This document shows positions 1 to 10,676 of a DNA stretch of 64,000 bases, one piece after another. The stretch comes from Anthracocystis setariae (Eukaryota; Basidiomycota; Ustilaginomycetes; Ustilaginales; Ustilaginaceae). The position numbers and the translations under genes are program-made. Below the pieces are notes generated by a model. It was given only the letters and a program-made list of their open reading frames with translations. It ran no database searches and was not told where the DNA came from. The stretch covers positions 1,860,001 through 1,924,000 of the forward strand of contig CAKMXJ010000032.1 in NCBI GenBank assembly GCA_928724745.1, read 5' to 3'. Every line of letters starts with the position of its first letter. Position 1 is the first letter of the stretch.

Positions 1-156
1 AGCGAGATCATGGCGATGCAAGACGGATTGCGTGCACTTATCAGCCGCGTCAGCTCGGTCAAGGATGATTGCAAGAAGGCAGAAGCAGACAACGAGATGC
101 TTCAGACATACATCGACTCGGTCACTAAAAGTCTAGCAGCTAAAGAACGAGGCTGA
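1..156 (+). CDS. C-terminal fragment of a short coiled-coil (SCOC/Slo1-like) protein
   Basis: The window opens inside a coding region in frame 1 that runs 51 codons to a TGA at 154-156. The peptide is a short amphipathic coiled coil. It contains a stretch of the type LISRVSSVKDDCKKAEADN followed by EMLQTYIDSV, which resembles the single conserved segment of the SCOC family (LxxRVDAVKEE...LKSENQxLxxYIxNL). Members are small Golgi and endosome-associated proteins; the yeast member Slo1 binds the Arl3/Arl1 GTPase system. Only the C-terminal exon is visible, so the start and upstream exons lie outside the window. The match rests on my recollection of the family pattern and is short, so another coiled-coil protein is possible. 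Confidence 0.6.
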   Translation, partial: SEIMAMQDGLRALISRVSSVKDDCKKAEADNEMLQTYIDSVTKSLAAKERG

Positions 157-1491
157 AATGAGAGCATTAGCAAGAATAGTAATCAGATATAAACCATCAT
201 GCCGAGATCAGCAACACTTCTGCCGACTGGAGGGCTGTCGATTTCAGTACTCAATCTCACTCCTGTAATCATAGCGTCCCTGCTACGATGATAGAGCAGC
301 ATGCCTTTTCTCGGGATGCGGATTTGCGATGGTGGCTGCAAATCCCTTGCTTGCCTGATTGTGTTAAGAATTGTCTCGAGTCAAAGAATAAAATCCCACA
401 AAATATGTTAGTTCACGATAGTTTCCCCGATCCACATTTTCGATATGCGATATGCGGTATGCACCAGCGACTTCACTACAATATGCGGTATGCTACAGCA
501 CAGACGTCGCAACCTCAATTTTGTATATAAGTTGGTCAGATTCACGTATTTTAGCAGCCGAAATTCCAGTTAGTTTCTCATTTATTTTTCACAGATTGGG
601 CGCGTTCAGCTTTCCCGATACGTTTCCGAAATTTCTTAGTTGTTAGACCGTTGCAAAAGAAGCATTAAGGGTCTAAAACGTTGGCGCTCGATGCGCAAAA
701 CGACGGTGTCCGGCTGCAGACTTGTGGTTCACATATGAAGCATGTGGACTGCATCAGGTGAAACAGCGATTTATTTGATGACTAGGTGACGGTGCCGATT
801 CAGCCGGATGGGATAAGAGCAACAGACGATGTCAAGCCCTTGTTTCGACCTTGATGGACGGGGTCGGGTTGCGGCTGAGACGATCGTCAGGTACTGTATT
901 TCTGCAGATTGACGTGGATTCCGATTGCTACGTGCAGCAGCTTCGGCTCACGCGCACTTGCGCGTCGAACTCGCACGATCCCTGCCATATGCGCGTGCCA
1001 AAGCGAAACCGACGCCGGTGTCGGTGTCGGAATGCTCGCTGCATCACATCACACTGCAGACGTCCCGATTAGCCCTCCGTTCTCGGCCAACCCATCGAAT
1101 TACAGGTACGTACCCGCTACCCATGTTCCATCCGCATCTTAGCTCCGTTGGTCCTTGCTTGGATTGAAAGACCGTTTGCTTGGCACAAACACAGTGAAGG
1201 ACAAACTCCTAAGCTACTGCGGTGCGAGTGCCTTGTCCGCGCGCTCCAACGCCAACTGGCTCGATTCGAGAAACGAAACATAATGAGCTGGACCCAAAGA
1301 CTGCATTGCACTTACTGGCTCATACCGGCTTGCTACCTGCTCGCGGAACTATGTCTGCTAGGAGAGGCTGGCAAGATCCGTTCATGAGGACCGTAGCCGT
1401 AAGCGGAATGCTTCATAGAGTCGCATGCTTCTGGAAGACAGGGGGCGTGATCATCAGATCAGCAGCGGGTAGGACGACAAAGTCGACGATG

Positions 1492-1788
1492 CTATGATCC
1501 CGAAAGGGATTGCGGGTTGTCGAGACTCAAGAGCGGCTCGCGAAACGGAGTGCGGTCGCGAATATACTGTTTCAGCAGTTCTCTCGAGTTCAGCGTCCAA
1601 GTGCCGTTTTCCAGCATCCAGTCCCATCGGTTGGACAGAGAATGATCGTCGAGCTTCGTCGCTGACCTAAACCCTTCTGAGCGATTTGGAATGTGTCTGG
1701 ATGTCTCCACCACCGTGCCGTTAGCCCCATCCGAGCAGGTACGGGGGCAAATGTGACGAAAGAACTTCGGATTGTGGGGAGGTAGAAC
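1492..1788 (-). pseudogene. Protein-like relic reading frame, unidentified
   Basis: On the minus strand a 98-codon frame is open between an upstream in-frame TAG (1789-1791) and a stop at 1492-1494. It has no ATG at its beginning. The translation looks like real protein: it has two cysteines near its start (HICPRTC) and a segment reading NRWDWMLENGTWTLNSREL. Continuing upstream in the same frame gives further protein-like sequence interrupted by two stops. This fits a decayed gene or the last exon of an intron-containing one. I do not recognise the family. A secreted smut-effector relic is one possibility, based only on size and location in a gene-poor stretch. A chance open frame cannot be excluded. 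Confidence 0.25.
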
Positions 1789-4700
1789 CTATCTTGAGGG
1801 CTTCTTGTGTTGCCGCTTTCGGTGGCCGGATTGCTACCCGTCGAAGCGCCTGAGCGCAAGGCTCCCGGTTCGCCTAGACAGAACCGGCATGGTGGAGACT
1901 ACACCAAAACGAGTCAACAGGGTCCTCGCCAAACAAGTTAGACGAGGAGGGTTCCAGCGGGATATGTTGGTTGGAGGACCCCACATTTCAAGAAATGACA
2001 AACCTCATTGGTCGCTATAGAGGGACAACACAAACGGTTCGTCGCAACACCAAAGCTCACGCTTCCAATTACAATCTACATCGGCCAAGTTGACAGATCA
2101 TTGTCGTTGATCACGAGGTGCCAAGATGAAGATTGTTGTACGATTGCGGAAAATCGGTAGGACGGGACTTGATATGAGTGATCATTACAGTACCGTAGAT
2201 AGAAGTTGGTCAGTACGTACTGTACTGTCCACAAATGATGGTGCTGAAAAGCCAATCTGCACTCGCACTCGCACTCAATAATGCAAGGTGATGTTGCCTT
2301 GCGCGGACCCAAGTACCGCTGCGAGATTTCATCTCCGACCTGGGAGCAGCCTGACGTGCTTTCGCATTTCGTTTTTCCCTTTTTTTTTCCCTATTGGTTT
2401 GGCCAACAATGCATCGGCGGGCCGAGTGCGACAAGGCAAACGTAATCGTAATGCTGCAGTCAGTACCTGCAGATGACACCATCGCTCCGGGTCGGTCCTT
2501 CCTTAGCGTAGATCATCTAGTCATGCCGATATCTTACACTTGGGAGTAAGGACGTTCCACCTGTTGATAGGAGTTGACAGCTTTTGATTTTCGAGGCGTC
2601 CTGCCGCGGGATGGACGAAAGGACAAAAATCAGATATGCCAAATGCCAAGCGTTGCTATCGATCGGTGTCCTGTCTGAATGGGCTGACTTTTTTTTTTGA
2701 GAATTTTGTGGAAGAAAAAAGGGGAGAAAAAAAATTATCGATCTGTGGAGAAGAACAAACAAAGAAAAATTGAAAAGGAAAAAAAGAGATAAAGGTTCCA
2801 CCTTCCTCTAGGGAGAAAATTCGGTTACAGTCTGCTCGAAAGGGACTGGAAAATGGTGTGGTCTGCGACCGCCTGCTGCTGCTGCCGCCAGATCCATACA
2901 GTCAAGAAGACCTGCAATTTTCCATGCATCCGGACCATGGCAAGCAAATCAACGTACTGTACGGTCATTGAAACCGCAAAACATCTCCATCCAGCCGTCC
3001 AGTGAAGCTCCGTTCGGCCATTCGGATCGGTCCGAATCCAGTTAGCAACCAAAACGATCGTGTCTCTGAAGGCGTGCGCATTTCCGTCTCACACAGAAGT
3101 TCGAATTTAGAACATCGAGGCGATGGATGGGTTGTCTCCAGCGCCAGCTCTATCGATATGCAATTTTGATGTTCGAATTTTGAGCTCCTGTCTGACGTGT
3201 AAATTGAAGGTCGCCGTGTCGGCGTGCTTATCGGTTCGTTATGCATGTGCAAAACTGTCTAAGACCATCCGAGTAGAATACATCTTTCATTCGTTCATAC
3301 GATCACACAAGGTGGCTCTCTCATGCTATGCCGTGGGGCGTACAATGAATCTTTAGAGGAACAGCATCAAGAGCAGCATCGAAGATGCCGAAAGAGCGTA
3401 AGCTTGTCACCGAATGCATTTGGGCGGGGAGCGGGTGGGCAGGACGCACCGGCCATTTTGTTTGGGGAAAGCGAGGCGGCAGCATGCGTACAGACATGCC
3501 TGGCTGACTGATGCTTGCGATCCGTGCTTGGTCGCGGCCATCGAGGTGTACAAAACCAAATTCTGTAAGGCGATGCTGCATGCTCCGACGCGAGACTTTT
3601 TGGATGGATGGATGGATGGATGGATGAATTGATTGATTGATCGATTGATTTTTTGAATTGTTGAAATTCTTCTTCTTCTGTGCTCGCTTACGCGCTGCTC
3701 TGTGCCAAAACCTTTGACGCCGCGAAGTTGCGCTTGTCTCCTTGCTTGCGGATTTTTTTTTTCTGATTTTATTTTAATCTAACTCCCAATTTGCAAATTC
3801 AGTCGGTGTTCGCGACGGTCTCTTTCCGTGGCTTGCCATAGACCGTTGCAACGCCTGCTGCAGCTGCCCAGCTGGCGTTATTCCAGTCCCCACGGTTCAG
3901 TCTCCTCCCCTCCCTCTCCTTGGCCTCCTCCCGCTTTGTCTCTTGACGGGGAGTAAGCAGGCAAGGAAAGGAAAAAAAAGCCGCAAGACCTAGCGCCCAT
4001 GTGGTTCGAATCTATGCGAAATGGCATCGTTCCCAGGCCTGTCGGACCTCGATGAGAACAAATCGGATTGGCCGTTGTGGTTGGTTGGCTCACTTCCCGC
4101 CTTGTCTACGCCGGGTGCGGATACCCTGAGCAAGGTCAAGCAAAGCCCTTGGCTCGTCTCGGTCACAAATTCAGTGGTAGAGCAGCAGTAGCAGCAAAGC
4201 ATTATTATTATTATTGTTCGTCATGCGCTGTTGGCTGCTGCACGCTGCCCATCGCGGTGTGCAATTCTCCAAGTCGAGTCCGGCGCCGTGCCATCTATCG
4301 ATCTGCTCAGCTCCCAAGACATCGCCACCATCGTACGCCACTAGTGTGTTGCATTTCCTTCCCCTGTCGATCTGCACCTAAGCTGACAACAGCTGTCAGT
4401 GCACTGTGCTGTACTTTACTGTACTGTACTGTACAGTAGGCCGCCGTCCTTGCGATTGCACTGCAGTTCAGTTTCTGCCGGTCAGTTTTGTTGGTTTGCT
4501 CGACTTCAAGCCGCTGCCCATCACCCAGCTACGGCGTCCTGTCGCTGCCAACTAGTCCTCATCGCTACTCAGCACAGGTCTCAGCCCACTCTCCTGCTCA
4601 CCCAGATCTACCTGTCCATCATCTTCAGCTCTCTCCCTCTCTTCTTCTTCTCTCTCTCTCTCTGTCTCTCTCTCTCACACACACACTGACACTGTCGTGC

Positions 4701-4804
4701 CATCCCCCATCTCTCCGTGCAGATTTCAGTCGTGTAGCCGACAGCACAGCAGCATCGCAGCATCGCATCCAGTTCCGGGTGCAACAGTTGCACATCGTTA
4801 GGTT

Positions 4805-4825
4805 CCCCCCCCCCCCCCCCCCCCT
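4805..4825. repeat. Homopolymer run of 21 C
   Basis: An uninterrupted C tract lies in the pyrimidine-rich leader upstream of the PP1 regulatory-subunit gene. Its length may be affected by sequencing error. Confidence 0.9.
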
Positions 4826-5410
4826 CGATCAAGTTTCGACCAGACGCCTTCTTCTTCTCCAACCGACTATTCCTGGAAGCCATCCATTGTTTGCCAGCCT
4901 TGCCCTCTTGCGATCCAACCAATCCCCATCTGCAGTGTAGCTCCAACAAATCATCCGAGTCCTTTCCTTCCTTCCTTTCATCCCATCTCCGCATCCCATC
5001 ATCACCTCCCTTGGGTTTTGTCCAGCTGCACAAGCCGACGATCCTCTCTCCGGCTTGGCCTCAGCATTCCTCGATCCGGTCTCACATCAGCTGAGCTCGT
5101 AAATTGTGCGCCTCCAACGATCCGCCAACCAGATCTAGCCTCCGCTTGATCTCTTGCTGTCTTGCTCGTCAAGCGCATCCGGTCGTCGTCTTGTCCAACC
5201 ACTACCATCCTCTCCACCACGACCACCGAATCAACCCTCGACTTGGACCTAAGCACCGTTTCGACATCGCCCTTTCACCCGCGACCTCAGTTCCCGACTG
5301 CATCACCATCTTGGTCCCATCTTATCTGAATCTTTCATGCAGCAAGCTTCGTGACATCTCGATCGTCCGAGCTTCCATATTTCACCAAGAGCCATCACAG
5401 CATTTACGTT

Positions 5411-8400
5411 ATGCTGGTGAGCGCAACTTCCACCTCCTACGACCGAGCCTCCGACCATCGACCACATCACTTCAAACCCACCCCCTCGTTTTACAAGCCT
5501 CTTCTCCTCAGCGAGCGAATCGTCGGCGCAATGACGCTCTCTAGCTCTCAAACAGACACGACGCTCTATACCGACGTCCGTTCGAGCGCGAGCAACAGTG
5601 GCGCTCCTAGCTCCATCGACGCCACGTCCTCGGCAAGCTCCTCTTCGCCTAGCTCGAGCACGTCCCTTAGCCCGGCTCAATCCGTGCTGCCCACGCGGCC
5701 AAAGAATCACGTTCGTGGCATCGCCTCGGACTCGCGTCTCTGGACCACCGGCCGCGGCTTCTTCGAGGGTCGTTACCGCGAGCGTCAGACCTACGTCAGC
5801 GCTCACGAGCAGAAACAGCTCGAAGCTGAACGCGACACCATCCAACAGATTCAGAATGCTCAGGCTGCCAAACGCAGAGCAAAGATGATGAGACTTACCC
5901 CAGCTTTCCCGTCATTGCCGAGGCAGCAATGCTACACACCTAGTCCTTCATCCAGTGAAGCCTCCTTGGCACGCACAGGAAGCGACGCTGATCTCATCAC
6001 ACCTCCTGATAGCCGCATCGTCTTCCCCAGTACCAAAGCAAACCTTGACCTGGCTGCACCATCCAACCTTGCTCCTCTGCATCCGGGATCTAGGAAGGCG
6101 CTCGCGCTCAAAGCCAACAGTCCTGGACCAGAGGTTCTTGGCGGTCTCAGTCTCGATCTGCATTGCTTGCCGTCTCCCGCCGGAGATCGCTCCTCCATTT
6201 CTTCCACCGCCTCGACTGCTTCGGATCTCATTCGAAAGAAGTCGGGCGAGCTTGTCAAGTCATCGCTCAAGCAGTATGGTGGCAGCTACATGGTCCCACG
6301 ATCAGCCAGCGACGCTGTCCTCCCTAGCTCTGCCTACAGCGCAAAGTCGGTCCCAACCACACCAAGCGTCCACAAGTCGGTTCACTTTGACACGCAACTC
6401 GAGCACGTCAAGATCTTCAAGGTCAAGGGTCGTCCACAGGCAGTCTCACGCGAAGGCAGTCCTGAGCAGACCGAGACCGAGACCGAGGAAGAACGCGATT
6501 ACCCATGGTTCGGGTCCCGGAGGGGCGGAGGCACCAGCCGAGTTCCGGGAGTCCGAAGCCCCACCGGCGCTGCCACGCCCCCTGCCGCTGAGCCAGAGGA
6601 GCAACTCGTGCTGCGTCTGCCCAACTTCCCGTCCTCGGCCAAGCTGTCGCTGCACAAGGACATCTTCCTCGAGAGGATCTACCTTTCCGATGACCTGCGT
6701 TCCGTTCGAGGTACCGTCCAGGTCAAGAACCTCAGCTTTGAAAAGTGGGTTGCTGTTCGCTTCACTTTGGATCACTGGGCTACTGTCAACGAGGTCTCGG
6801 CCGAATACTCGGAGAGCATCAAGGAAGGTACAGCTGATCGGTTCGTCTTCTCCATCAAGCTCAATGAGGTGCTTAATTGGCCCCGAGGCGCCGGTCTCAA
6901 CGAAACCAAAACCATCTTCCTCTGCTTGCGCTACACCACCGGTGGTCGCGAGATCTGGGACAACAACGATGGCGCCAACTACCAGCTTGACTTCCGCAAG
7001 CGTCCAGCGCAGCCTGTCGAGGTGCCCCGTATGCCACTTACCAGCAGCGAGAACCGAGCCCCATCTTCACCGTTCGGCAACACTGTTCCTCGCAGATACA
7101 CGCTCAGCTCCATGGGTCCCGCATCGACCTCGTCGATCATCGAGATGGGCCGTCGAACTGGCGTATATGGCCAGAAGACCACACGCGATCATGCCATGGA
7201 GAGGCTCAAGCAGGAACTCGAACGCTTGCGCTCGGACGAAGAGGAGGCGGAACGGGCCCCCGCTTCCGGCAGCTTCATCTCTGAGATGTCGAAGCGCAAA
7301 TCGCCTCCAGTCTCTCCTGGCGGACCAGGCAAGCCTGGCTCCCCCTCCATGTGGTCGGCGAGGTACGATTTTGGTGCTTCGCTGCGTGATCCAAGCAACG
7401 GCAGTCGTAAGACTGAAGCTGGACGCGCTGCTGCCCTTGATTACTTTTCAGCGCGTCCGTCAGTGCCCTCGGCCTCCAGCCCAGTTCGCTCGTCGTTCGT
7501 TGTCAGCACCGCTACACCTTCGCCTGAAGGCTCCACCCCACGCAGTGCAGCTGATCTGGTTCCAAGGTTTGCTCGGCTCGGCATGTTGAGCCCCGGCTTG
7601 GGTCAAGTAGTTGTCGAGCATCCCACTATCACTTCGAACGCCACCTCTCCTACCGACTCGCTGTTGCAAGTTCCACACGCTGGAAACCTGGCGAATGTTG
7701 CTGTTGCTTCCTCCTCGTCGCCGTCCGCGCGCTTCAACTCTTTCCCACCTAACCGAAACGCTGAACCCCGCAGCATCTTTGGCCTCTGGGACGAGGAAGC
7801 GAACAGTGGCACTGGCTCGGGTTCCGCCTCGGCCTCCAACTCTGCCGTCGGTTCCAGGTCGGGCACACCTCCGTCGCCGATCGGATTTTCAACGACTCGA
7901 ATCGAGATCAAAGGCGATGGCACTGTGCTCGAAGACTACACGCCGGACGGCAGCCAGGCTTCTCCCAACTCGCTGACCAACTCTCCCAATCCATTCTCGC
8001 CTGCTCTTTCTCCCACGTCCGTGGCTTCCGACTCCACAGCGATGCTTGGCTCTGACAGCAAATCGCCCGTGGCGGACAGCCTAGACAACTTGGGCAGCAT
8101 GAGCCGCAAATCCGCCTACCATTTTCTACGCGCCGACCACCTAGAAGGCAAGGATCGACCTCGCTCGTTTTCTGCAAATGACGAAGCGGAGCAGCATGGT
8201 TATTCGTCTTCTGCCCTATCCTCTTCGACGACGCTGTCTCCATCTTCAGAGTTGGCGACGCCTGACGAGGAATTTGTCAGGCCCTCTAACTTGACCAGCT
8301 TCAACGAGCTGGTGGCGCGCTTCTGCTGGAACAGTGATACCCAAGTTCCGCAAGCCAGCCCGGACGCAGCAGGCCTGGTAGCACATACCCCAACGTCCGC

Positions 8401-8446
8401 CTCAGGTCGTTCCACCCCTATCGCTCGAGCTGGAGGTGCCTACTGA
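5411..8446 (+). CDS. Protein phosphatase 1 glycogen-targeting regulatory subunit (CBM21 domain)
   Basis: This intronless 1011-residue protein is predicted to recruit type 1 phosphatase to glycogen, as yeast Gac1 and animal PPP1R3 do. Residues about 412-528 form a CBM21 domain, with the blocks VRFTLDHW, FLCLRYTTGGREIWDNN and NYQLDF near its end. An RVxF-type PP1 docking motif, KSVHFD, lies about 90 residues before it (322-327), the normal spacing for this family. The rest is Ser/Pro/Thr-rich and probably disordered, including an acidic patch (TETETEEERD) between the two motifs. Fungal members are often long in this way. The chosen ATG is the first in the open frame (5411). A second ATG at 5531 is an alternative that would remove 40 residues of no clear function. 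The stop is TGA at 8444-8446. Confidence 0.9.
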   Translation: MLVSATSTSYDRASDHRPHHFKPTPSFYKPLLLSERIVGAMTLSSSQTDTTLYTDVRSSASNSGAPSSIDATSSASSSSPSSSTSLSPAQSVLPTRPKNHVRGIASDSRLWTTGRGFFEGRYRERQTYVSAHEQKQLEAERDTIQQIQNAQAAKRRAKMMRLTPAFPSLPRQQCYTPSPSSSEASLARTGSDADLITPPDSRIVFPSTKANLDLAAPSNLAPLHPGSRKALALKANSPGPEVLGGLSLDLHCLPSPAGDRSSISSTASTASDLIRKKSGELVKSSLKQYGGSYMVPRSASDAVLPSSAYSAKSVPTTPSVHKSVHFDTQLEHVKIFKVKGRPQAVSREGSPEQTETETEEERDYPWFGSRRGGGTSRVPGVRSPTGAATPPAAEPEEQLVLRLPNFPSSAKLSLHKDIFLERIYLSDDLRSVRGTVQVKNLSFEKWVAVRFTLDHWATVNEVSAEYSESIKEGTADRFVFSIKLNEVLNWPRGAGLNETKTIFLCLRYTTGGREIWDNNDGANYQLDFRKRPAQPVEVPRMPLTSSENRAPSSPFGNTVPRRYTLSSMGPASTSSIIEMGRRTGVYGQKTTRDHAMERLKQELERLRSDEEEAERAPASGSFISEMSKRKSPPVSPGGPGKPGSPSMWSARYDFGASLRDPSNGSRKTEAGRAAALDYFSARPSVPSASSPVRSSFVVSTATPSPEGSTPRSAADLVPRFARLGMLSPGLGQVVVEHPTITSNATSPTDSLLQVPHAGNLANVAVASSSSPSARFNSFPPNRNAEPRSIFGLWDEEANSGTGSGSASASNSAVGSRSGTPPSPIGFSTTRIEIKGDGTVLEDYTPDGSQASPNSLTNSPNPFSPALSPTSVASDSTAMLGSDSKSPVADSLDNLGSMSRKSAYHFLRADHLEGKDRPRSFSANDEAEQHGYSSSALSSSTTLSPSSELATPDEEFVRPSNLTSFNELVARFCWNSDTQVPQASPDAAGLVAHTPTSASGRSTPIARAGGAY

Positions 8447-9180
8447 TGTCCTTTCGATCGGACACACCTTTGCATCCGCTCTCTCCTCCTCCGCCTCGGT
8501 TACGATCTCCATGAACACGATCACGAAAGCATGTTGACTCTTCTTCAGCTGTGTATCTCACGTGCTCAGCTACTGTACACTATTCTCCGCCTCTTGTCAC
8601 GTCTTGACCTTGGCGGCTCATCGAGCCGTACGTTACGAGCCCATCCATCACACGTAAAGGTCTACATTGCTGCCTTGTTCTGGCACACATACACATACAC
8701 TTGTTCCATCACACTGGCTTTCCTAACACACATTATCATACAGTACACCTGCATTTAGTCTCGTTCGCAAGCCACATTTGGCATAACTTAATTTCATTTG
8801 CATAGTTCTCTCATAATCCAACGTGCGGGTTCGTGGGTCAGTCTGACAAGCGCGCGAGGAATGTAGATGAATCACTGGTCAGGGGTGAGGGGTTGGGCCG
8901 GAGTGGAATGCTTAGGGGGCGATGGGTTCGGTCAACTTTTTTTTTTTTTTTTTTAGGGGCGACTTGCGAATGCGGAAGGGGCGGGTGGGGCCAAGTCGAC
9001 GTCCTAATTTTTGTTTCGAGAGAGAGATAAAATGCATTGATCGACATGATCCCTTTTTGGTCCACTCAGGGTTTGTAGATGTGGATTTGTTTGCGGGGTG
9101 ACCGTTTCTTCGTTGAGGTCATGTGTTCGTTGGTTCCCATCGTCAGCATGCGGATGATCGACACAGCCAGAACAATGAAT
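8447..9180. other. 3' flank of the PP1-subunit gene, no gene seen
   Basis: No coding region is evident. The first 300 bases are C/T- and AT-rich, as expected of a 3' untranslated region. A run of 17 T lies near 8938-8954. The left end of the inverted-repeat element begins at 9181. Confidence 0.6.
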
Positions 9181-9233
9181 TATACCTTTTCTCGCTTCAA
9201 ACCGTGATTCTTGTTGATGTCATTGTGATCACA

Positions 9234-9327
9234 TACTAATGTCTTCGTGATTAGTTTTAGAGATCCTAGCTGTGTGAGCGTGATTCTACATGATGTGATC
9301 GTGAGTCTCGATTGGCTGTGTTCGGGA
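9234..9327 (+). repeat. Left inner arm of the long inverted repeat
   Basis: These 94 bases are repeated in inverted orientation at 9621-9714, with mismatches seen at only two positions (near 9235 and 9323). Confidence 0.9.
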
Positions 9328-9620
9328 GAGGTCTGTGTTGATCGTGATTAGTCAGCAATGTGCGTGATCCATCTGTTTGGCTTGTCCGAAGTGCTGAGCT
9401 TCTCCTTGTTCTTGCCGAGGGGCTGAGTTTTCTGTCTTGACACCATCACATTGCATTGCCAACAACACCATACAGTCCAGACCAAGAAGCAGAGCTCAGT
9501 TCCTGATTTGATCCAAGAGAAGATTGTTGGCATGGTATCCTTGGTCATGTGATTTGAATGCGATCTGGTTCACACAGCATCATCCCTATACATTTGGCAG
9601 ATCTTGATACTTTGTTTGAC

Positions 9621-9714
9621 TCCCAAACACAGCCAATCGAGACTCACGATCACATCATGTAGAATCACGCTCACACAGCTAGGATCTCTAAAACTAATCA
9701 CGAAGACATTAGGA
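9621..9714 (-). repeat. Right inner arm of the long inverted repeat
   Basis: This is the inverted partner of 9234-9327. The two arms are separated by 293 bp. Confidence 0.9.
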
Positions 9715-9916
9715 GTAATCACGACGACATTGCTGCTAACCACGATGTGAAGCGAAAAAAGGTATAAATAAAGGGGTTAATACTTTTCTACGTTGTGATG
9801 ATTCAGCTTCTGGGTACGACGACGACCTCGCTGACGTCGTGATTTCATCCCACCGAATAAGGAGGTGAAAGTCTTTGCAATATATGTATGTAACTTTGAC
9901 CTTGCAAGATATCTAA

Positions 9917-10022
9917 GGTTGTATGGAGTAGTTGGTTAACTTAGGAGATTCTGATTGTACGAACCTAGTTCGTCGATACGATTCGACTTCTCTTGCCCTG
10001 GGTTCGAATCCCAGTACGACCT
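9917..10022 (+). tRNA. tRNA-Gln(CUG) with a 33-nt intron
   Basis: The sequence folds as a tRNA. The acceptor stem pairs GGTTGTA (9917-9923) with TACGACC (10015-10021), with one G:U. The D arm pairs GAGT with ACTT and has a GG in the loop. The T arm is CTGGG-TTCGAAT-CCCAG (9998-10014), containing a perfect B box, GGTTCGAATCC. The anticodon stem GGAGA (9944-9948) pairs with TCTCT (9989-9993). This gives a loop TTCTGA...T with anticodon CTG at 9951-9953 and an intron at 9955-9987, one base after the anticodon as in eukaryotic nuclear tRNAs. The mature body is 73 nt including the discriminator. The GGTT... start and the TTCTGA loop fit tRNA-Gln. An oligo-T stop follows. The exact intron boundary could shift by a base. 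Confidence 0.85.
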
Positions 10023-10036
10023 TACATATTTATCTG

Positions 10037-10045
10037 TTTTTTTTT
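10037..10045 (+). terminator. RNA polymerase III terminator of the tRNA gene
   Basis: A run of nine T starts 15 bases after the mature 3' end of tRNA-Gln, the standard termination signal for polymerase III. Confidence 0.8.
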
Positions 10046-10676
10046 ATCTTTTCTTTTTGGCCAAACTCAACGCGGAATTCGCAGAACACCCTCCTCACCA
10101 AGTTTCGAACAAGATCGATCAGAAAATGCCAAAGTCCACGCTAATTTTCAGCTTTTTGGAGATGATGGTCTTGGCCACCCAGCACGAGCCGTCTTCTACA
10201 ACTTGTTTCAACTCTCATCAACCTGGCTTTGTCAGCCGTTAGACATCGCTGAGACGTGGAGTCAAGTCAGTCACCGTGGCACATACTGCATCCTTCATTG
10301 CTGCTTGCCAAACTGCGGCATCATCGTCACGGACATTCAAAGGGGCATGGAAGGAAGGCTAGCATCACTCCATCGACAAAAAAAAAAGAGGGGGTAGAAA
10401 GAGAGTGAAATTGAAACAATGAAAGTGAGTGAGAGGCATGGACTACAAAGTCGAAGCGATCAAGACTCAACGAACGACAGAAGGAAACGAGACGACTAGC
10501 CATTGGGATGTCGATACTGGTGTCGACAACTTGTTGGCAAAAAGGAAGGGAGAACAGGGGAAGAAAAAAAAAAAGAAAAAAAGAGAGGATGAAAGGGGCA
10601 ACAACGGGGATTACTGAATGTTGAAAAAACCCAGAAGTGTTGGCAAATGAGCTCAAGTCTTGACGGAGGGAGAGGT
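10046..10676. other. Spacer between the tRNA gene and the polyprotein 3' end, no gene seen
   Basis: Only short shadow frames are present. It contains A-rich tracts at about 10378-10390 and 10561-10581, and probably the 3' untranslated region of the minus-strand gene that ends at 10677. Confidence 0.6.

Larger units (their letters stand above)
157..5410. other. Long non-coding stretch and leader of the PP1-subunit gene
   Basis: No convincing gene lies in these 5.25 kb apart from the relic frame annotated at 1492-1788. The left part is of mixed composition and has stop codons in all frames. Simple repeats occur at about 3599-3650 (GGAT then GATT units), 4200-4216 (TTA units) and 4630-4690 (CT then CA units), and a run of 21 C lies at 4805-4825. 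From about 4540 to the ATG at 5411 the plus strand is strongly rich in C and T, typical of a fungal promoter and 5' leader. GTACTGTA motifs lie at about 2217, 2954 and 4421-4438. Confidence 0.6.
9181..9766. mobile_element. Foldback/MITE-like element with about 150-bp inverted arms
   Basis: The ends are inverted copies: the left end reads TATACCTTTTCTCGCTTCA and the right end TGAAGCGAAAAAAGGTATA. The outer 50 bases of the two arms match imperfectly. The inner 94 bases (9234-9327 against 9621-9714) match at all but two positions by my hand alignment. The arms enclose a 293-bp spacer with no credible protein. A TA, or alternatively an AAT triplet, is repeated at both boundaries, which would fit a Tc1/mariner-type non-autonomous element. 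Subterminal repeats of the form TAATCACGANGACATT occur on the right side. There is no transposase, so a partner elsewhere in the genome would be needed for movement. The transcript would fold into a long hairpin. Confidence 0.75.

Noticed and set aside
3990..4030. GTGGTTCGAATCTATG resembling a tRNA T arm
   Set aside because: The stem pairs only through several G:U pairs, and no acceptor or anticodon stem can be built around it.
4399..5544. Several 90-150-codon frames in the pyrimidine-rich leader
   Set aside because: They are Ser/Leu/Pro low-complexity translations of C/T-rich DNA upstream of a real gene.
5955..7589. 544-codon frame overlapping the PP1 subunit in another phase
   Set aside because: It gives Ser/Arg/Pro-rich nonsense, while the overlapping frame carries the CBM21 domain.
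9348..9548. 66-codon frame inside the foldback element as a possible transposase remnant
   Set aside because: It is too short, has no DDE-type motif and overlaps the arm; nothing supports it.
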